Source of the DNA: Anaerocolumna sp. AGMB13025
Lineage (GTDB): Bacteria; Bacillota; Clostridia; Lachnospirales; Lachnospiraceae
DNA: 64,000 bases
Assembly: GCF_029689925.1 (NCBI RefSeq)
Contig: NZ_CP121445.1
Coordinates: 368,001 to 432,000, forward strand
Direction of reading: 5' to 3'
The notes under the pieces are model-generated. The model saw only the letters and a list, made by a program, of their open reading frames with translations. It searched no databases and had not been told where the DNA came from. Both the position numbers and the translations under genes were made by a program. This document shows, in pieces, positions 28,279 through 37,225 of this stretch; position 1 is the first letter of the stretch, and every line of letters begins with the position of its first letter.

Positions 28279-29310
28279 ATGAATGATAAAAACGGAACCA
28301 CTAATATAAATAAGAGCAGAGGTGTTATTGCTGCAGTTGTAATAGCAGTTGGATTGGCTCTTCTTATCTTTATAATGATTATATCCATCACTCAAGGAGC
28401 GGCATCTATTCCTGTTTCAGGGGTAATTAAGGCCTTTACTTCCTTTGAACATGATAATTCAGGACATTTACTGATCCGGGACATGCGGTTGCCAAGAGTA
28501 ATCGGGGCCGCTTTTGTGGGTTGTGCTCTGGCTGTGGCAGGTGCACTTATGCAGGGAATGACGGGAAATCCCCTTGGGGATACGGGCATTATGGGACTTA
28601 ATTCAGGTGCAGGTCTGGCGGTAGCTTTATGTTTTGCTTATTTAAAAGGAACATCCTATACCCAGATCATAATGGCTTCCTTTCTCGGAGCAGCTCTTGG
28701 AGTCGCGCTGGTTTATATTATCAGTAATTTGGTTCCGGGCAGGAACCATCCTATGAAGCTGGTTTTAGCCGGAGCTACTGTCAGTACCCTTTTATCAGCT
28801 TTAAGTCAGGGTATCGCACTTAGCGGCAATGTTACTTTAAACATTACCTTTTGGACCATGGGCTCCATGGCTGGTACCAGTTGGAAGCAGATACAATTTG
28901 CGCTTCCTGTTATATTAGCGGCGTTTGCCGGTTCAATTTGTATTTCCAGGGGCGTTTCTGCCTTAAGTATGGGAGAAGAAGTGGCACTGGGTCTTGGTGT
29001 AAAAACAAGGCTGGTTAAATTACTTGGAACCGTGTTGGTAGTCTTGCTGGCGGGGACCTCCGTTGCGATCGCAGGTACGATTACGTTCATCGGTATGATG
29101 ATACCTCATTTTGCTAGATTTCTGGTAGGTCCGGACTATCGTCTTATTATTCCTGTAAGCGGGGTTTTAGGGGCAATATTACTTACTGCGGCAGATTTAT
29201 TTTCAAAAACGTTCATCCCTCCGGCAGAACTGCCTGTAGGTGCAGTTATAGCGTTGTTAGGAGTCCCCGTATTCTTATATTTGGCAGGAAAACAAAAAGG
29301 GGGACTATAA
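28279..29310 (+). CDS. FecCD-family ABC permease (first)
   Basis: 343 residues, about ten membrane helices. Family blocks are DMRLPRVIGAAFVGCALAVA, then GALMQGMTGNPLGDTGIMGL, and near the C terminus GTITFIGMMIPHFARFLVGP followed by DYRLIIP. FecCD permeases dimerise to form the import channel for ferric siderophore, haem or vitamin B12. Its stop is followed directly by the GTG of the second permease, so the pair is translated together and likely works as a heterodimer. Confidence 0.93.
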   Translation: MNDKNGTTNINKSRGVIAAVVIAVGLALLIFIMIISITQGAASIPVSGVIKAFTSFEHDNSGHLLIRDMRLPRVIGAAFVGCALAVAGALMQGMTGNPLGDTGIMGLNSGAGLAVALCFAYLKGTSYTQIIMASFLGAALGVALVYIISNLVPGRNHPMKLVLAGATVSTLLSALSQGIALSGNVTLNITFWTMGSMAGTSWKQIQFALPVILAAFAGSICISRGVSALSMGEEVALGLGVKTRLVKLLGTVLVVLLAGTSVAIAGTITFIGMMIPHFARFLVGPDYRLIIPVSGVLGAILLTAADLFSKTFIPPAELPVGAVIALLGVPVFLYLAGKQKGGL

Positions 29311-30333
29311 GTGAAGCAAAAAAATACAAAAAGAGAATATAAAATAGTGTTACTGCTTGCTCTTTTACTTCCCTTGCTGTTTTTCTTAAGTATAAATGTA
29401 GGTTATACGGATATCAAGCTGACGGAGTTGTTTCAAGTGATGACCGGTGGAGGTTCGCCCAGGAATAATATTGTGGTATTCCAGTTCCGGCTCCCAAGAA
29501 TCGTAATTGCCATGCTGGTAGGTGCGGGATTTTCATTATCCGGCTGCATTTTACAGGGGATTACAAAAAATCCCCTGGCAGATCCGGGATTAATGGGAAT
29601 CAATGCCGGTGCGGGCATTGTGGTATTAACGTTTATGGTTCTAAGCGGTACACTGACAACTGGCTGGATACTATCCCTTCCGGTGTTCTCCTTAGCAGGG
29701 GCCTTATTAACGGGAAGTGTCATTTATCTGCTGTCAAACCGGAAAGATTACGGAATATCGCCTATGAGGTTAGTGTTAAATGGTGTAGCCATACAGGCAG
29801 GAATCAATGCAGTCATGACTTTGCTGGTCTTAAAATTAGATGATACTCAGGCAGAATTTCTGGCAGCCTGGCAGGCAGGCAGCATATGGAATTCAACCTG
29901 GAATTCCGTAATCGCTTTACTGCCATGGATATTGATGGGTTTTATATGCCTTATCTTTATGGCTGGAAAGCTGGATATTCTGGCTATGGGAGATGAAATA
30001 TCCCTTGGCTTAGGGATAGCGGTGGTGAAAGAAAAAAGAAAATTACTCTTTCTTGCAGTAGCTTTGGCAGCGGCCAGTGTTGCAATCAGCGGTAATATTA
30101 ATTTTGTAGGGTTGATTGCTCCTCATTTATCCAGAAGACTGGTGGGAGCCAGACATAAGATACTCCTTCCAACTAGTGCTTTGGTTGGAGCCATACTGGT
30201 GACTGGAGCAGATATTATTTCCCGGACGATTATAAAACCGGCTGAAATCCCTAACGGGATTGTCGTGTCCATTATCGGAGCACCTTATTTTATAGTTTTA
30301 TTAATAATAAATCGAAGGGCAGCAGTGTCATGA
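29311..30333 (+). CDS. FecCD-family ABC permease (second)
   Basis: 340 residues and about ten helices, paralogous to the gene before it. It shows QFRLPRIVIAMLVGAGFSLS, then GCILQGITKNPLADPGLMGI, and later NINFVGLIAPHLSRRLVGA. It starts at GTG 29311 directly after the previous TAA, using the ribosome site AAAGGGGGA inside the end of the upstream gene. With the first permease it forms the transmembrane channel. Confidence 0.93.
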   Translation: MKQKNTKREYKIVLLLALLLPLLFFLSINVGYTDIKLTELFQVMTGGGSPRNNIVVFQFRLPRIVIAMLVGAGFSLSGCILQGITKNPLADPGLMGINAGAGIVVLTFMVLSGTLTTGWILSLPVFSLAGALLTGSVIYLLSNRKDYGISPMRLVLNGVAIQAGINAVMTLLVLKLDDTQAEFLAAWQAGSIWNSTWNSVIALLPWILMGFICLIFMAGKLDILAMGDEISLGLGIAVVKEKRKLLFLAVALAAASVAISGNINFVGLIAPHLSRRLVGARHKILLPTSALVGAILVTGADIISRTIIKPAEIPNGIVVSIIGAPYFIVLLIINRRAAVS

Positions 30334-30381
30334 TAATTGGAAGAATGATATACATAAACGTATACGGAAAATGGAGGCAAA

Positions 30382-31203
30382 ATGGAAAGAATCCGTGTGG
30401 AAAGCATTCAGACAGGATACGGTGATAAAGTTATTATAAATGATTTATCTACTAAAATCCCAGTGGGTAAAATTACAACCATTATTGGACCCAATGGCTG
30501 TGGAAAATCTACGCTATTAAAAACAATGGGGCGTATTTTAACAATAAAAAAAGGTGCCATTTATTTGGACGGAAAAGAAATACATAAGATGTCCACAAAG
30601 GAGCTGGCTTGTAAGCTGGCGATTTTACCCCAATCCCCCGCAGCGCCGGAAGGGTTGATGGTGGAAGAATTGATCTCATATGGAAGGTACCCGTACCAGA
30701 AAGGAATGGGGAAGTTAAAGGCAGAGGATAAAAAAATAATATCCTGGGCCATGGAAGCTACAAACCTGGAAGAATTAAAGTATGAAATGGTTGATAGCTT
30801 ATCAGGAGGTCAAAGACAGCGGGTCTGGATTGCGATGGCACTGGCTCAGGAAACAGACGTAATTTTACTGGATGAGCCTACCACCTATCTGGATATGGCT
30901 TATCAGCTGGAAGTATTGGAATTGTTAGAGCAACTGAATAAAGAGCATGGCTGTACCATAATTATGGTGCTGCATGATCTGAATCTGGCTTCCAGATTTG
31001 CAGATTTCATGATTGCCATGGGTTCCGGAAGAATAATAAAGTCGGGTTCTCCAAAAGAGGTTATGACAGAAAAGGTATTGGAGGCGGTCTACCAGATACG
31101 GGCGAATATTGTTTCCGACCCAGAGACAGGCTGTCGGGTCTGTATGTCTTACGGACTGTTAAATAATGATAAGAAAAAGAAACGGATAAAAAGAGGAGCT
31201 TAA
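30382..31203 (+). CDS. FecE-type ABC importer ATPase
   Basis: 273 residues. Walker A is GPNGCGKST near residue 37, the signature LSGGQRQRV near 142, Walker B VILLDEPT, and the H-loop VLHDLN. It powers the FecCD channel. It closes the transport half of the cluster; a structured 133-bp spacer separates it from the NifH-like gene. ATG 30382 has TGGAGG before it. Confidence 0.94.
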   Translation: MERIRVESIQTGYGDKVIINDLSTKIPVGKITTIIGPNGCGKSTLLKTMGRILTIKKGAIYLDGKEIHKMSTKELACKLAILPQSPAAPEGLMVEELISYGRYPYQKGMGKLKAEDKKIISWAMEATNLEELKYEMVDSLSGGQRQRVWIAMALAQETDVILLDEPTTYLDMAYQLEVLELLEQLNKEHGCTIIMVLHDLNLASRFADFMIAMGSGRIIKSGSPKEVMTEKVLEAVYQIRANIVSDPETGCRVCMSYGLLNNDKKKKRIKRGA

Positions 31204-31256
31204 TCTTTCTCATACAAATTTTGATATGAAACAGGTAGAAGAACAAAGGAAGGAGT

Positions 31257-31323
31257 GCCGCGGATAGATTTCGTGAGCGGTTTCTGTCCGTGGCAATAAC
31301 ATACCGGCCAAATGGTATGTTAT
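31257..31323 (+). promoter_or_regulatory. Two adjacent stem-loops directly before the NifH-like gene
   Basis: Stem 1 pairs 31257-31268 with 31283-31294 (12 bp, two G-U). Stem 2 pairs 31296-31305 with 31314-31323 (ATAACATACC and its exact complement, 8-nt loop). One base separates them, and stem 2 ends exactly where the ribosome site AGGTGAT (31324-31330) begins. No T tract follows, so they do not look like a terminator. They may protect or control the message of the nitrogenase-like genes. Confidence 0.55.
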
Positions 31324-31336
31324 AGGTGATAATGAG

Positions 31337-32077
31337 TTGAAAAAAATAGCGGTATATGGAAAAGGCGGAATCGGAAAATCCACAACAGTGTCCAATCTCT
31401 CTGCTGCTTTAGCTTCAAAAGGGATTAAGGTAATGCAGATTGGCTGTGATCCGAAAGCTGATTCCACCAGAAATCTGACAAAGGGCATAAAGATTCCGAC
31501 AGTGCTTGACATACTCCGAGAGAAGGATAAGGTTGAGCTTAAGGATATTGTTATGGAAGGCGACCTGGGGGTATTATGCGTGGAAGCAGGCGGGCCGGTT
31601 CCCGGCGTTGGGTGTGCAGGAAGAGGAATCATTACCGCCTTTGAAAAACTGGAGGAACTCAATGCTTATGAAATCTATCAGCCGGACATAGTGATTTATG
31701 ATGTCTTGGGAGATGTGGTATGCGGCGGTTTTGCTATGCCCATAAGAGGAGGATATGCGGAAGAGGTCTGCATTGTAACTTCCGGTGAGATGATGTCGTT
31801 ATATGCGGCAAGCAACATAGCCCATGCGGTCAAAAGCTTTGGAAAACGGGGATATGCTTCTTTAAAAGGTCTGATATTAAATGCCAAAAATATAGAAAAA
31901 GAAGAAGAGCTTGTTAGGAATGCGGCAAAGGAAATCGAAACAGATATCATATACAAAATTGAACGTAATCCATTGGTCCAGCGGGCAGAAGAGGAAGGAA
32001 AAACAGTGGTTTCTGCTTTCCCGGAGAGTGATATGGCTTTAGAATATAAGAAATTGACAGAGTTATTATTTGGCTGA
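31337..32077 (+). CDS. NifH-like nitrogenase reductase (unassigned nitrogenase-like group)
   Basis: 246 residues. Walker [10 protein letters not shown] is at residues 9-17. The two Cys that hold the shared [4Fe-4S] cluster of the NifH dimer are present: Cys93 in GVGCAGRGI and Cys129 in [11 protein letters not shown]. It would pass single electrons, with ATP hydrolysis, to the subunits encoded next. TTG 31337 follows AGGTGAT at 6-nt spacing. At 246 residues it is shorter than NifH (about 270-290). The neighbouring NifD/NifK-like proteins lack nitrogenase cofactor ligands, so nitrogen fixation is not expected; the roles of CfbC, BchL or MarH are the closest models. Confidence 0.88.
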   Translation: MKKIAVYGKGGIGKSTTVSNLSAALASKGIKVMQIGCDPKADSTRNLTKGIKIPTVLDILREKDKVELKDIVMEGDLGVLCVEAGGPVPGVGCAGRGIITAFEKLEELNAYEIYQPDIVIYDVLGDVVCGGFAMPIRGGYAEEVCIVTSGEMMSLYAASNIAHAVKSFGKRGYASLKGLILNAKNIEKEEELVRNAAKEIETDIIYKIERNPLVQRAEEEGKTVVSAFPESDMALEYKKLTELLFG

Positions 32078-32100
32078 GGAATTACCAGATAAGGAGATTT

Positions 32101-33390
32101 ATGATTAAAGAAGAGTTTGCGTTTATAAACCGTCTTTCGGATATTAATAATAATGCCGGAGTAAAATTTTTAAGCAGAGCAGCAGCTCCCGGAAGCCATT
32201 GTCCGCTCCACATGGCGCTTGGAACAATAAAAGCTATAAAGGGAGTCTCTAGTCTTGTGGTTGGTATGGCAGAATGCGGCTATTACAGCAGATTTGTGGC
32301 GGCTTCACCCTATGGCGGCAGCGGGGAGCTTCATTACGTTTATGAACTGGATTCCAGTGAGGTAGTCTTTGGCTGCAGAGAAGGCTTAAAAGAGGCTCTT
32401 TTTTCCATGGACAGGGAGGGTGCTAAAGTAATCACAGTTATTATAACCTGTGTTCCGGCTTTGATTGGAGAGGATACAGCCTCATTAATTGATGAATTAA
32501 AGCCTCTTATGGCTGCAAAGATAGTATTTATAGATGCTGCACATTTTAAAAGAAATGGGTACCAGTATGGGTATTTTGGAATCATAGAGCAGTTAATCGG
32601 AATACTGAATAATACCGAAACCAAGGCAGAATCTCAAGATGGCTTTATCAATCCTTCCACAGCAAGTGTAAATTTATTTGGTGCGGCCGGCGGGAAAGAA
32701 TTTGAATTGCTAAAAGAGATAATTTTAGAAAATGGATACGAAATCAATGAGTATTCCGGTGGGTTTTCCTTTGATGATTTATGCAGGTCGGAGAAAGCGG
32801 TTTTAAGTATTATTTTTAACCGTAAAATGTTAAAAGCAGGGAAAGCGCTGGAAAATAAAGGTGTACCCTATGTCAATATGGCTGACAGGTATTCGGCTGT
32901 GGACATTGAAGAAGGTTATAAAAAAATCCGGCAATTATTGAACCTTATGGATTATAGCAGACTTAGGAAGGGAAAAGAATATCTGCTGAAATTTCAGCAG
33001 GAGATTCAGAAGAAATTTGAGGGAATTACTTATATTGCAACCTATCCGGAACTGGACATCCTCCCTGTTGCCGGATATTTATGCAGCCTTGGTATGATAC
33101 CGGAACTGCTCCACGTAGAAGAGTTTGAGGAAGATAGTTTTTTACATAAAGAAAACATCATTGCTATGGGGCATAATCCGTATATAACTTATATCACAGA
33201 CCGTTCAAAAGTAATTCAGACATTCTTTGATCCGATACCTGAGCTATCCCTTGGAAGCTGTACCGGTTTAAAACAGAATAGCTGGATACCGGATTCTTCC
33301 CTGGCTTCCCTATCTTCCTTATGCGGCTTTGAAAGAAGCAGGGAACTTCTAAGCATGATTCTTAAAACCGAAGGAGGAGAAGCAAAATAA
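32101..33390 (+). CDS. NifD-like nitrogenase component 1 protein with three cluster cysteines
   Basis: 429 residues of the oxidoreductase/nitrogenase component 1 family. Three Cys sit where NifD holds its P-cluster: Cys34 in GSHCPLHMA, Cys59 in GMAECGYYSR and Cys117 in ITCVPALIGED. The position of the FeMo-cofactor Cys (C-H-R in NifD) reads F-N-R here (SIIFNRKML), and no NifD-like His ligand region is seen. It therefore probably carries one simple Fe-S cluster and binds an organic or metallated substrate, not FeMo-cofactor. Genes for the NifH-like donor and the NifK-like partner flank it with 23-bp and 1-bp gaps. Confidence 0.85.
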   Translation: MIKEEFAFINRLSDINNNAGVKFLSRAAAPGSHCPLHMALGTIKAIKGVSSLVVGMAECGYYSRFVAASPYGGSGELHYVYELDSSEVVFGCREGLKEALFSMDREGAKVITVIITCVPALIGEDTASLIDELKPLMAAKIVFIDAAHFKRNGYQYGYFGIIEQLIGILNNTETKAESQDGFINPSTASVNLFGAAGGKEFELLKEIILENGYEINEYSGGFSFDDLCRSEKAVLSIIFNRKMLKAGKALENKGVPYVNMADRYSAVDIEEGYKKIRQLLNLMDYSRLRKGKEYLLKFQQEIQKKFEGITYIATYPELDILPVAGYLCSLGMIPELLHVEEFEEDSFLHKENIIAMGHNPYITYITDRSKVIQTFFDPIPELSLGSCTGLKQNSWIPDSSLASLSSLCGFERSRELLSMILKTEGGEAK

Positions 33391-33391
33391 T

Positions 33392-34603
33392 ATGGGATTA
33401 TACCGTTATGCACCAAAACCCTCCGGGAGAATGGGATTGTTATGGACATTAGGATCTATAAAGGATACTGCCCTCCTGGAATTTGGATCCATGGGTCATA
33501 TGCTCTATGCAGAAAGATGGATGTGGCAGTCTGTCCCCAGCCACCAGGGAAAACTTTATACCACCCATCTGGACGAAAAAGATATTGCCCTTGGGATTAC
33601 AAAACGATTTTCCCTTGCCGTCAGGGAAATTATTGAGAAAGAAAGACCGGAGGTTATCTTTGTCCTTCCGTCTGCCATACCGGAAATCACAGGTATGGAT
33701 ATGGAAATTTTATGTAAAGAGGCAGAATCAGAGTTTGGACAAAAAATCATTCTGCCAAGAAAGGGAGGTTTTCATGAAAAGCTTCATCATGGTATCGAAG
33801 AAGGGTTATACTGCCTGGTTAAAAAAGTACCGGAAAAAAAGATTAACAGGACGGAAAAAATAACCTATAACCTGATTGGAACCTGTATTGATGCAGCTAA
33901 GTTCCAGGCAGATGCCTATGAGGTGCAAAGAATATTAGAAGGTGCTTTTGGCATGGAGGCCCTTTGTATGCTCCCACTGGATACTTCCGCCGGTCAAATA
34001 AAGAATATGGGAGGGGCACATATTAACCTGGTTCTTAGGCGGGAAGGAATAAAAGCAGCAGAATTACTAAAAGAAACTTTTCAGACGGATTATCTATATG
34101 GCAGTCCGTATGGATATCAGGGAACTCTCAGATGGCTTAAGGAGATTGGAGATAAACTCAACCTGACCCTTAACCTGGAATTTGTTGACCGTGAACTGGA
34201 AGAAGGAAGCCACATCCTCCGTTACTGCCGGCGGGTTGCAGTCATGAGCCCCGAAAAAGCCTGTATTTCTATTGGAGGAAATTATGATGCTGTGAAAGGG
34301 ATTCTGGATTTTGGTATTACGGAAGCCGGTTTAAAGAAAAAGTATGTCTGGTGTGATGTAAAAGACTACGAAGACGAGTCTATACCCTATCAGACAGAAG
34401 AAAATCTGATTAACAATATCACAACAGGCTTTAGCGGCATATTAATGGCGGATAAAGCAGCGTACCAGATGGCAGGCAGAATATCTGGTCCCATCATAAA
34501 CCGGAGCCTTAACAACAGAAATTTTAATAAGTATGAATCTCCTTATATGGGCTTTCGGGGAGCAATGAATCTGTGCTCACTGTGGCTGGAAGAACTGTTA
34601 TAG
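33392..34603 (+). CDS. NifK-like nitrogenase component 1 protein lacking P-cluster cysteines
   Basis: 403 residues, starting at ATG 33392 one base after the NifD-like stop with GGAGGAG upstream. It belongs to the same fold family: LPSAIPEITGMDMEI aligns with the NifK segment around its third P-cluster Cys. All three cysteine positions are replaced: Ser/Gly in KPSGRMGLL, Gly-His in SMGHMLYAE and Ala95 in PSAIPE. In DPOR the N subunit gives three Cys and the B subunit a non-Cys ligand; the same split would fit here, possibly with Asp24 or Glu30. The substrate is unknown. A terminator follows, ending the cluster. Confidence 0.8.
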   Translation: MGLYRYAPKPSGRMGLLWTLGSIKDTALLEFGSMGHMLYAERWMWQSVPSHQGKLYTTHLDEKDIALGITKRFSLAVREIIEKERPEVIFVLPSAIPEITGMDMEILCKEAESEFGQKIILPRKGGFHEKLHHGIEEGLYCLVKKVPEKKINRTEKITYNLIGTCIDAAKFQADAYEVQRILEGAFGMEALCMLPLDTSAGQIKNMGGAHINLVLRREGIKAAELLKETFQTDYLYGSPYGYQGTLRWLKEIGDKLNLTLNLEFVDRELEEGSHILRYCRRVAVMSPEKACISIGGNYDAVKGILDFGITEAGLKKKYVWCDVKDYEDESIPYQTEENLINNITTGFSGILMADKAAYQMAGRISGPIINRSLNNRNFNKYESPYMGFRGAMNLCSLWLEELL

Positions 34604-34650
34604 CTTTCTTACAGGGTAATAATTGATTTAGGAAGAAAATATGCAATCAA

Positions 34651-34689
34651 GGTATTGAAAAATGAACTAAACTTTTCAATACCTTTTTT
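34651..34689 (+). terminator. Terminator after the nitrogenase-like genes
   Basis: Perfect 11-bp stem GGTATTGAAAA (34651-34661) with TTTTCAATACC (34673-34683) and six T. It marks the end of the importer/nitrogenase-like transcript. Confidence 0.9.
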
Positions 34690-34801
34690 GTATTGGTTAA
34701 TAGATTATAAAAGATCCCGTGAATTATCAAAAGGAGAATCTCTTGGTTATATATTTGCAACTGCAACGCAGCTTTTGTGCTTTAGTAACATTTCATCTGT
34801 A

Positions 34802-34830
34802 TTGACATATATATAGTATGGTGATATAAT
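34802..34830 (+). promoter_or_regulatory. Consensus promoter for class II ribonucleotide reductase
   Basis: TTGACA (34802-34807), 17-bp spacer, TATAAT (34825-34830): both hexamers are perfect. The leader is about 240 nt. Confidence 0.88.
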
Positions 34831-34890
34831 TAGCAACACAATATATAGTGTGTTGAATATGCGTAAGTAAAACAGAAAGAACAGAAAGAA

Positions 34891-34975
34891 CATAAAAAAC
34901 CAAACATAAAAAACATAAAAAACATTAAAAAACATAAAAAACATTAAAAAACATTAAAAAACATATAAAAACATA
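34891..34975. repeat. A-rich tandem repeat in the ribonucleotide reductase leader
   Basis: About eight to nine copies of a 9-10 nt unit of the form CATAAAAAA or CATTAAAAAA, followed by AT-rich sequence. It lies in the transcribed leader, between the consensus promoter and the start codon. The units are too short and too close for CRISPR, and no cobalamin riboswitch elements were recognised around it. Confidence 0.75.
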
Positions 34976-35075
34976 TTCCACAAATGAAAGTATGATAACA
35001 GACCTAAATTTACAGAGTAAATATAAGGCAATGGAATCATAATAGTATTGAATTATTTAGTTCGGAGGAAAACCT

Positions 35076-37175
35076 ATGGCAAACATATTATCGGAACATT
35101 TCTTAAATAAATACAAAAATCAAAAGACACCCTTAAGTCCAATCGGCGAGTTTGTTTATCTGAGGACTTATTCAAGATACTTAGAGGATAAAAAAAGAAG
35201 GGAAAACTGGTATGAAACGGTACTTCGGACTGCCGAGTATAATATAGACCTGGGAATCGCTTATAAAAAGAAACAGGGTATAGCTGTCGATTTGGCAGCG
35301 GAAGAAAAGGAAGCAGAGCTTTTATTTGATAACCTTTTTCATCTGCGTACTTTTACCTCTGGAAGGACTTTATACATGGGCGGAACCGACATTGTAAAGG
35401 AATACCCGCTTTCTAATTATAATTGCTGTTTTACCGAAATAGAAAACTTTCATGATTTTGTCGATGTATTTTATCTGCTGATGTTAGGCTGCGGTGTGGG
35501 TGTCCGTCTGGATTTGCAATTAATCGGCTTATTTCCAAGGGTAAGAAAAGTCAAATTAGAAGGCATTTATAATGCGGATATACGCAGGCAGACACCGAAA
35601 GATTTAATGGAGAATACTGTTATAGATACTAAGACTGATAAAACAGGCAATGGCAAAACCGCCCGGCTTACAGTAGGTGACAGCAAAGAAGGCTGGTGTG
35701 AAGCTCTTGATCTATATTTTAAGTTAATATCAAAAGAAGAGTACGAAGATATAGTTAAAATAGAAATCGATTACAGCTATGTTAGACCAGAGGGTGAGAG
35801 ACTGCGCAGATTTGGCGGAAGAGCTTCCGGTCATAAATCCTTAAAAAGAATGTTTGAAAAAATCAACTCAGTAATACTAAAAAATGAAAACGGTAAACTA
35901 CAATCCATCGATATGCTTGATATTGCCACAATAATCAGCGAAAATGTGGTGTCCGGCGGTGTTAGGCGAAGTGCCATGATGGTTATCTGCGATGAAACTG
36001 ATGATGCAGTAATTAATGCAAAAAAAAATATTTACACCGTTGTAGATGGTAATTGGGTGGAAGATACGGAAATCTCCCATAGAAAAATGAGTAATAATTC
36101 TGTAATCTATACGGGTAAACCTACTCTTAAAAGAATCAGAGAAATCCTTGAGTCTATCAGGATAAACGGTGAACCGGGATTTATTAATGCAGAGGAAGCT
36201 TTGAGAAGAAAAGGTACTTTTAAAGGACTTAATCCCTGTGGAGAAATCTTATTAAGTTCGAAGCAATGCTGCAACCTGACTACGAATAATCTACTTGCAT
36301 TTGTGGATGAGGATAATAAATTAGATGTGGCAGAACTTAAAAAAATCCTGAGGCTCTCTATTAGGGTTGCCCTGAGGATGACTCTGGTTAAGGCAGAACT
36401 GCCGGAGTGGAATAAAGTTATGGAGGAAGACCGGATTGTAGGCATATCCCTTACCGGTATTATGGATATGGTGAATAAAACCGGTATGAGTTATGAGGAA
36501 CTAGGCAGACTTTTTAAACAGTTAAGGGAAACGGTCCATGAAGAGGGAAAGCGTTTTTGTGAGGAACTAACTATACCTGTCCCGTCTTTAATGACCACCA
36601 TAAAGCCGGAGGGAACCTTATCAACACTTCCTTGCGTAAGCAGCGGAATCCATTATGCACATTCGAATTATTATATCCGCAGAGTCCGGATTGCCACCTC
36701 GGACCCCCTCTATAAAATGCTTGAGAAGCAAGGCTGCTATCCTATCTATAATGAGGTGGGGCAAACAGATGAAAACTGTACCATTAAAGTAATAGAATTC
36801 CCAGTAAAAGCACCGGAGGGTCGGACAAAATATGATGTAGGTGCCATCGAACAGCTTGAGCTATATAAGTTATCTATGCTAAACTGGACAGATCATAATA
36901 CCTCCATAACGGTCCATGTCAGGGAACAGGAGTGGGGGGAGGTTGCTGATTGGCTTTATGATAATTTTGACTGCGGTGTTGGCATTACGTTCCTTCCATT
37001 ATATGAAGAAACCTATCCCTTGCTGCCTTTTGAGAGGACTACCAAAGAGGATTATGAAAAACGCTTAAACAGCATAAAACCCATTGATTATGAATTGTTA
37101 TCAAAATTTGACGTGGATGAGACTCAGGAACTTATGGAGGCAGACTGTGAAAGTGGTTTTTGCCCTATCCGTTAG
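35076..37175 (+). CDS. nrdJ: Adenosylcobalamin-dependent ribonucleoside-triphosphate reductase (class II, monomeric type)
   Basis: 699 residues, similar in size to the Lactobacillus leichmannii enzyme. It reduces ribonucleotides to deoxyribonucleotides with a B12 radical. Active-site residues are in NPCGEILLSSKQCCNL (radical Cys, Glu and a partner Cys) and the N-terminal Cys in NYNCCFTEI. The C-terminal redox pair is C-E-S-G-F-C in ADCESGFCPIR, the same spacing as in the known enzyme. AGGAGG-like TCGGAGG precedes ATG 35076. It stands alone with its own promoter. It needs adenosylcobalamin, which the nearby Fec-type importer might supply, but that is speculative. Confidence 0.93.
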   Translation: MANILSEHFLNKYKNQKTPLSPIGEFVYLRTYSRYLEDKKRRENWYETVLRTAEYNIDLGIAYKKKQGIAVDLAAEEKEAELLFDNLFHLRTFTSGRTLYMGGTDIVKEYPLSNYNCCFTEIENFHDFVDVFYLLMLGCGVGVRLDLQLIGLFPRVRKVKLEGIYNADIRRQTPKDLMENTVIDTKTDKTGNGKTARLTVGDSKEGWCEALDLYFKLISKEEYEDIVKIEIDYSYVRPEGERLRRFGGRASGHKSLKRMFEKINSVILKNENGKLQSIDMLDIATIISENVVSGGVRRSAMMVICDETDDAVINAKKNIYTVVDGNWVEDTEISHRKMSNNSVIYTGKPTLKRIREILESIRINGEPGFINAEEALRRKGTFKGLNPCGEILLSSKQCCNLTTNNLLAFVDEDNKLDVAELKKILRLSIRVALRMTLVKAELPEWNKVMEEDRIVGISLTGIMDMVNKTGMSYEELGRLFKQLRETVHEEGKRFCEELTIPVPSLMTTIKPEGTLSTLPCVSSGIHYAHSNYYIRRVRIATSDPLYKMLEKQGCYPIYNEVGQTDENCTIKVIEFPVKAPEGRTKYDVGAIEQLELYKLSMLNWTDHNTSITVHVREQEWGEVADWLYDNFDCGVGITFLPLYEETYPLLPFERTTKEDYEKRLNSIKPIDYELLSKFDVDETQELMEADCESGFCPIR

Positions 37176-37225
37176 CTATTTTACAGAGATTTAACCTTAT
37201 GGTTACAGGAATTAATTATAAACTA

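Noticed and set aside
31255..31299. 14-codon leader peptide before the NifH-like gene
   Set aside because: The GTG overlaps the Shine-Dalgarno-like sequence and the codons lie wholly inside the first hairpin; there is no run of control codons.
31337..34603. True nitrogenase (nitrogen fixation)
   Set aside because: The cofactor Cys is Phe, the K-like subunit lacks P-cluster cysteines, and no nifE, nifN or nifB is present.
34891..34975. CRISPR array
   Set aside because: Repeat units are 9-10 nt with no spacers and no cas genes.
34831..35075. Cobalamin riboswitch before nrdJ
   Set aside because: I looked for the B12-box and surrounding stems and saw only A-rich repeats; a covariance search would be decisive.
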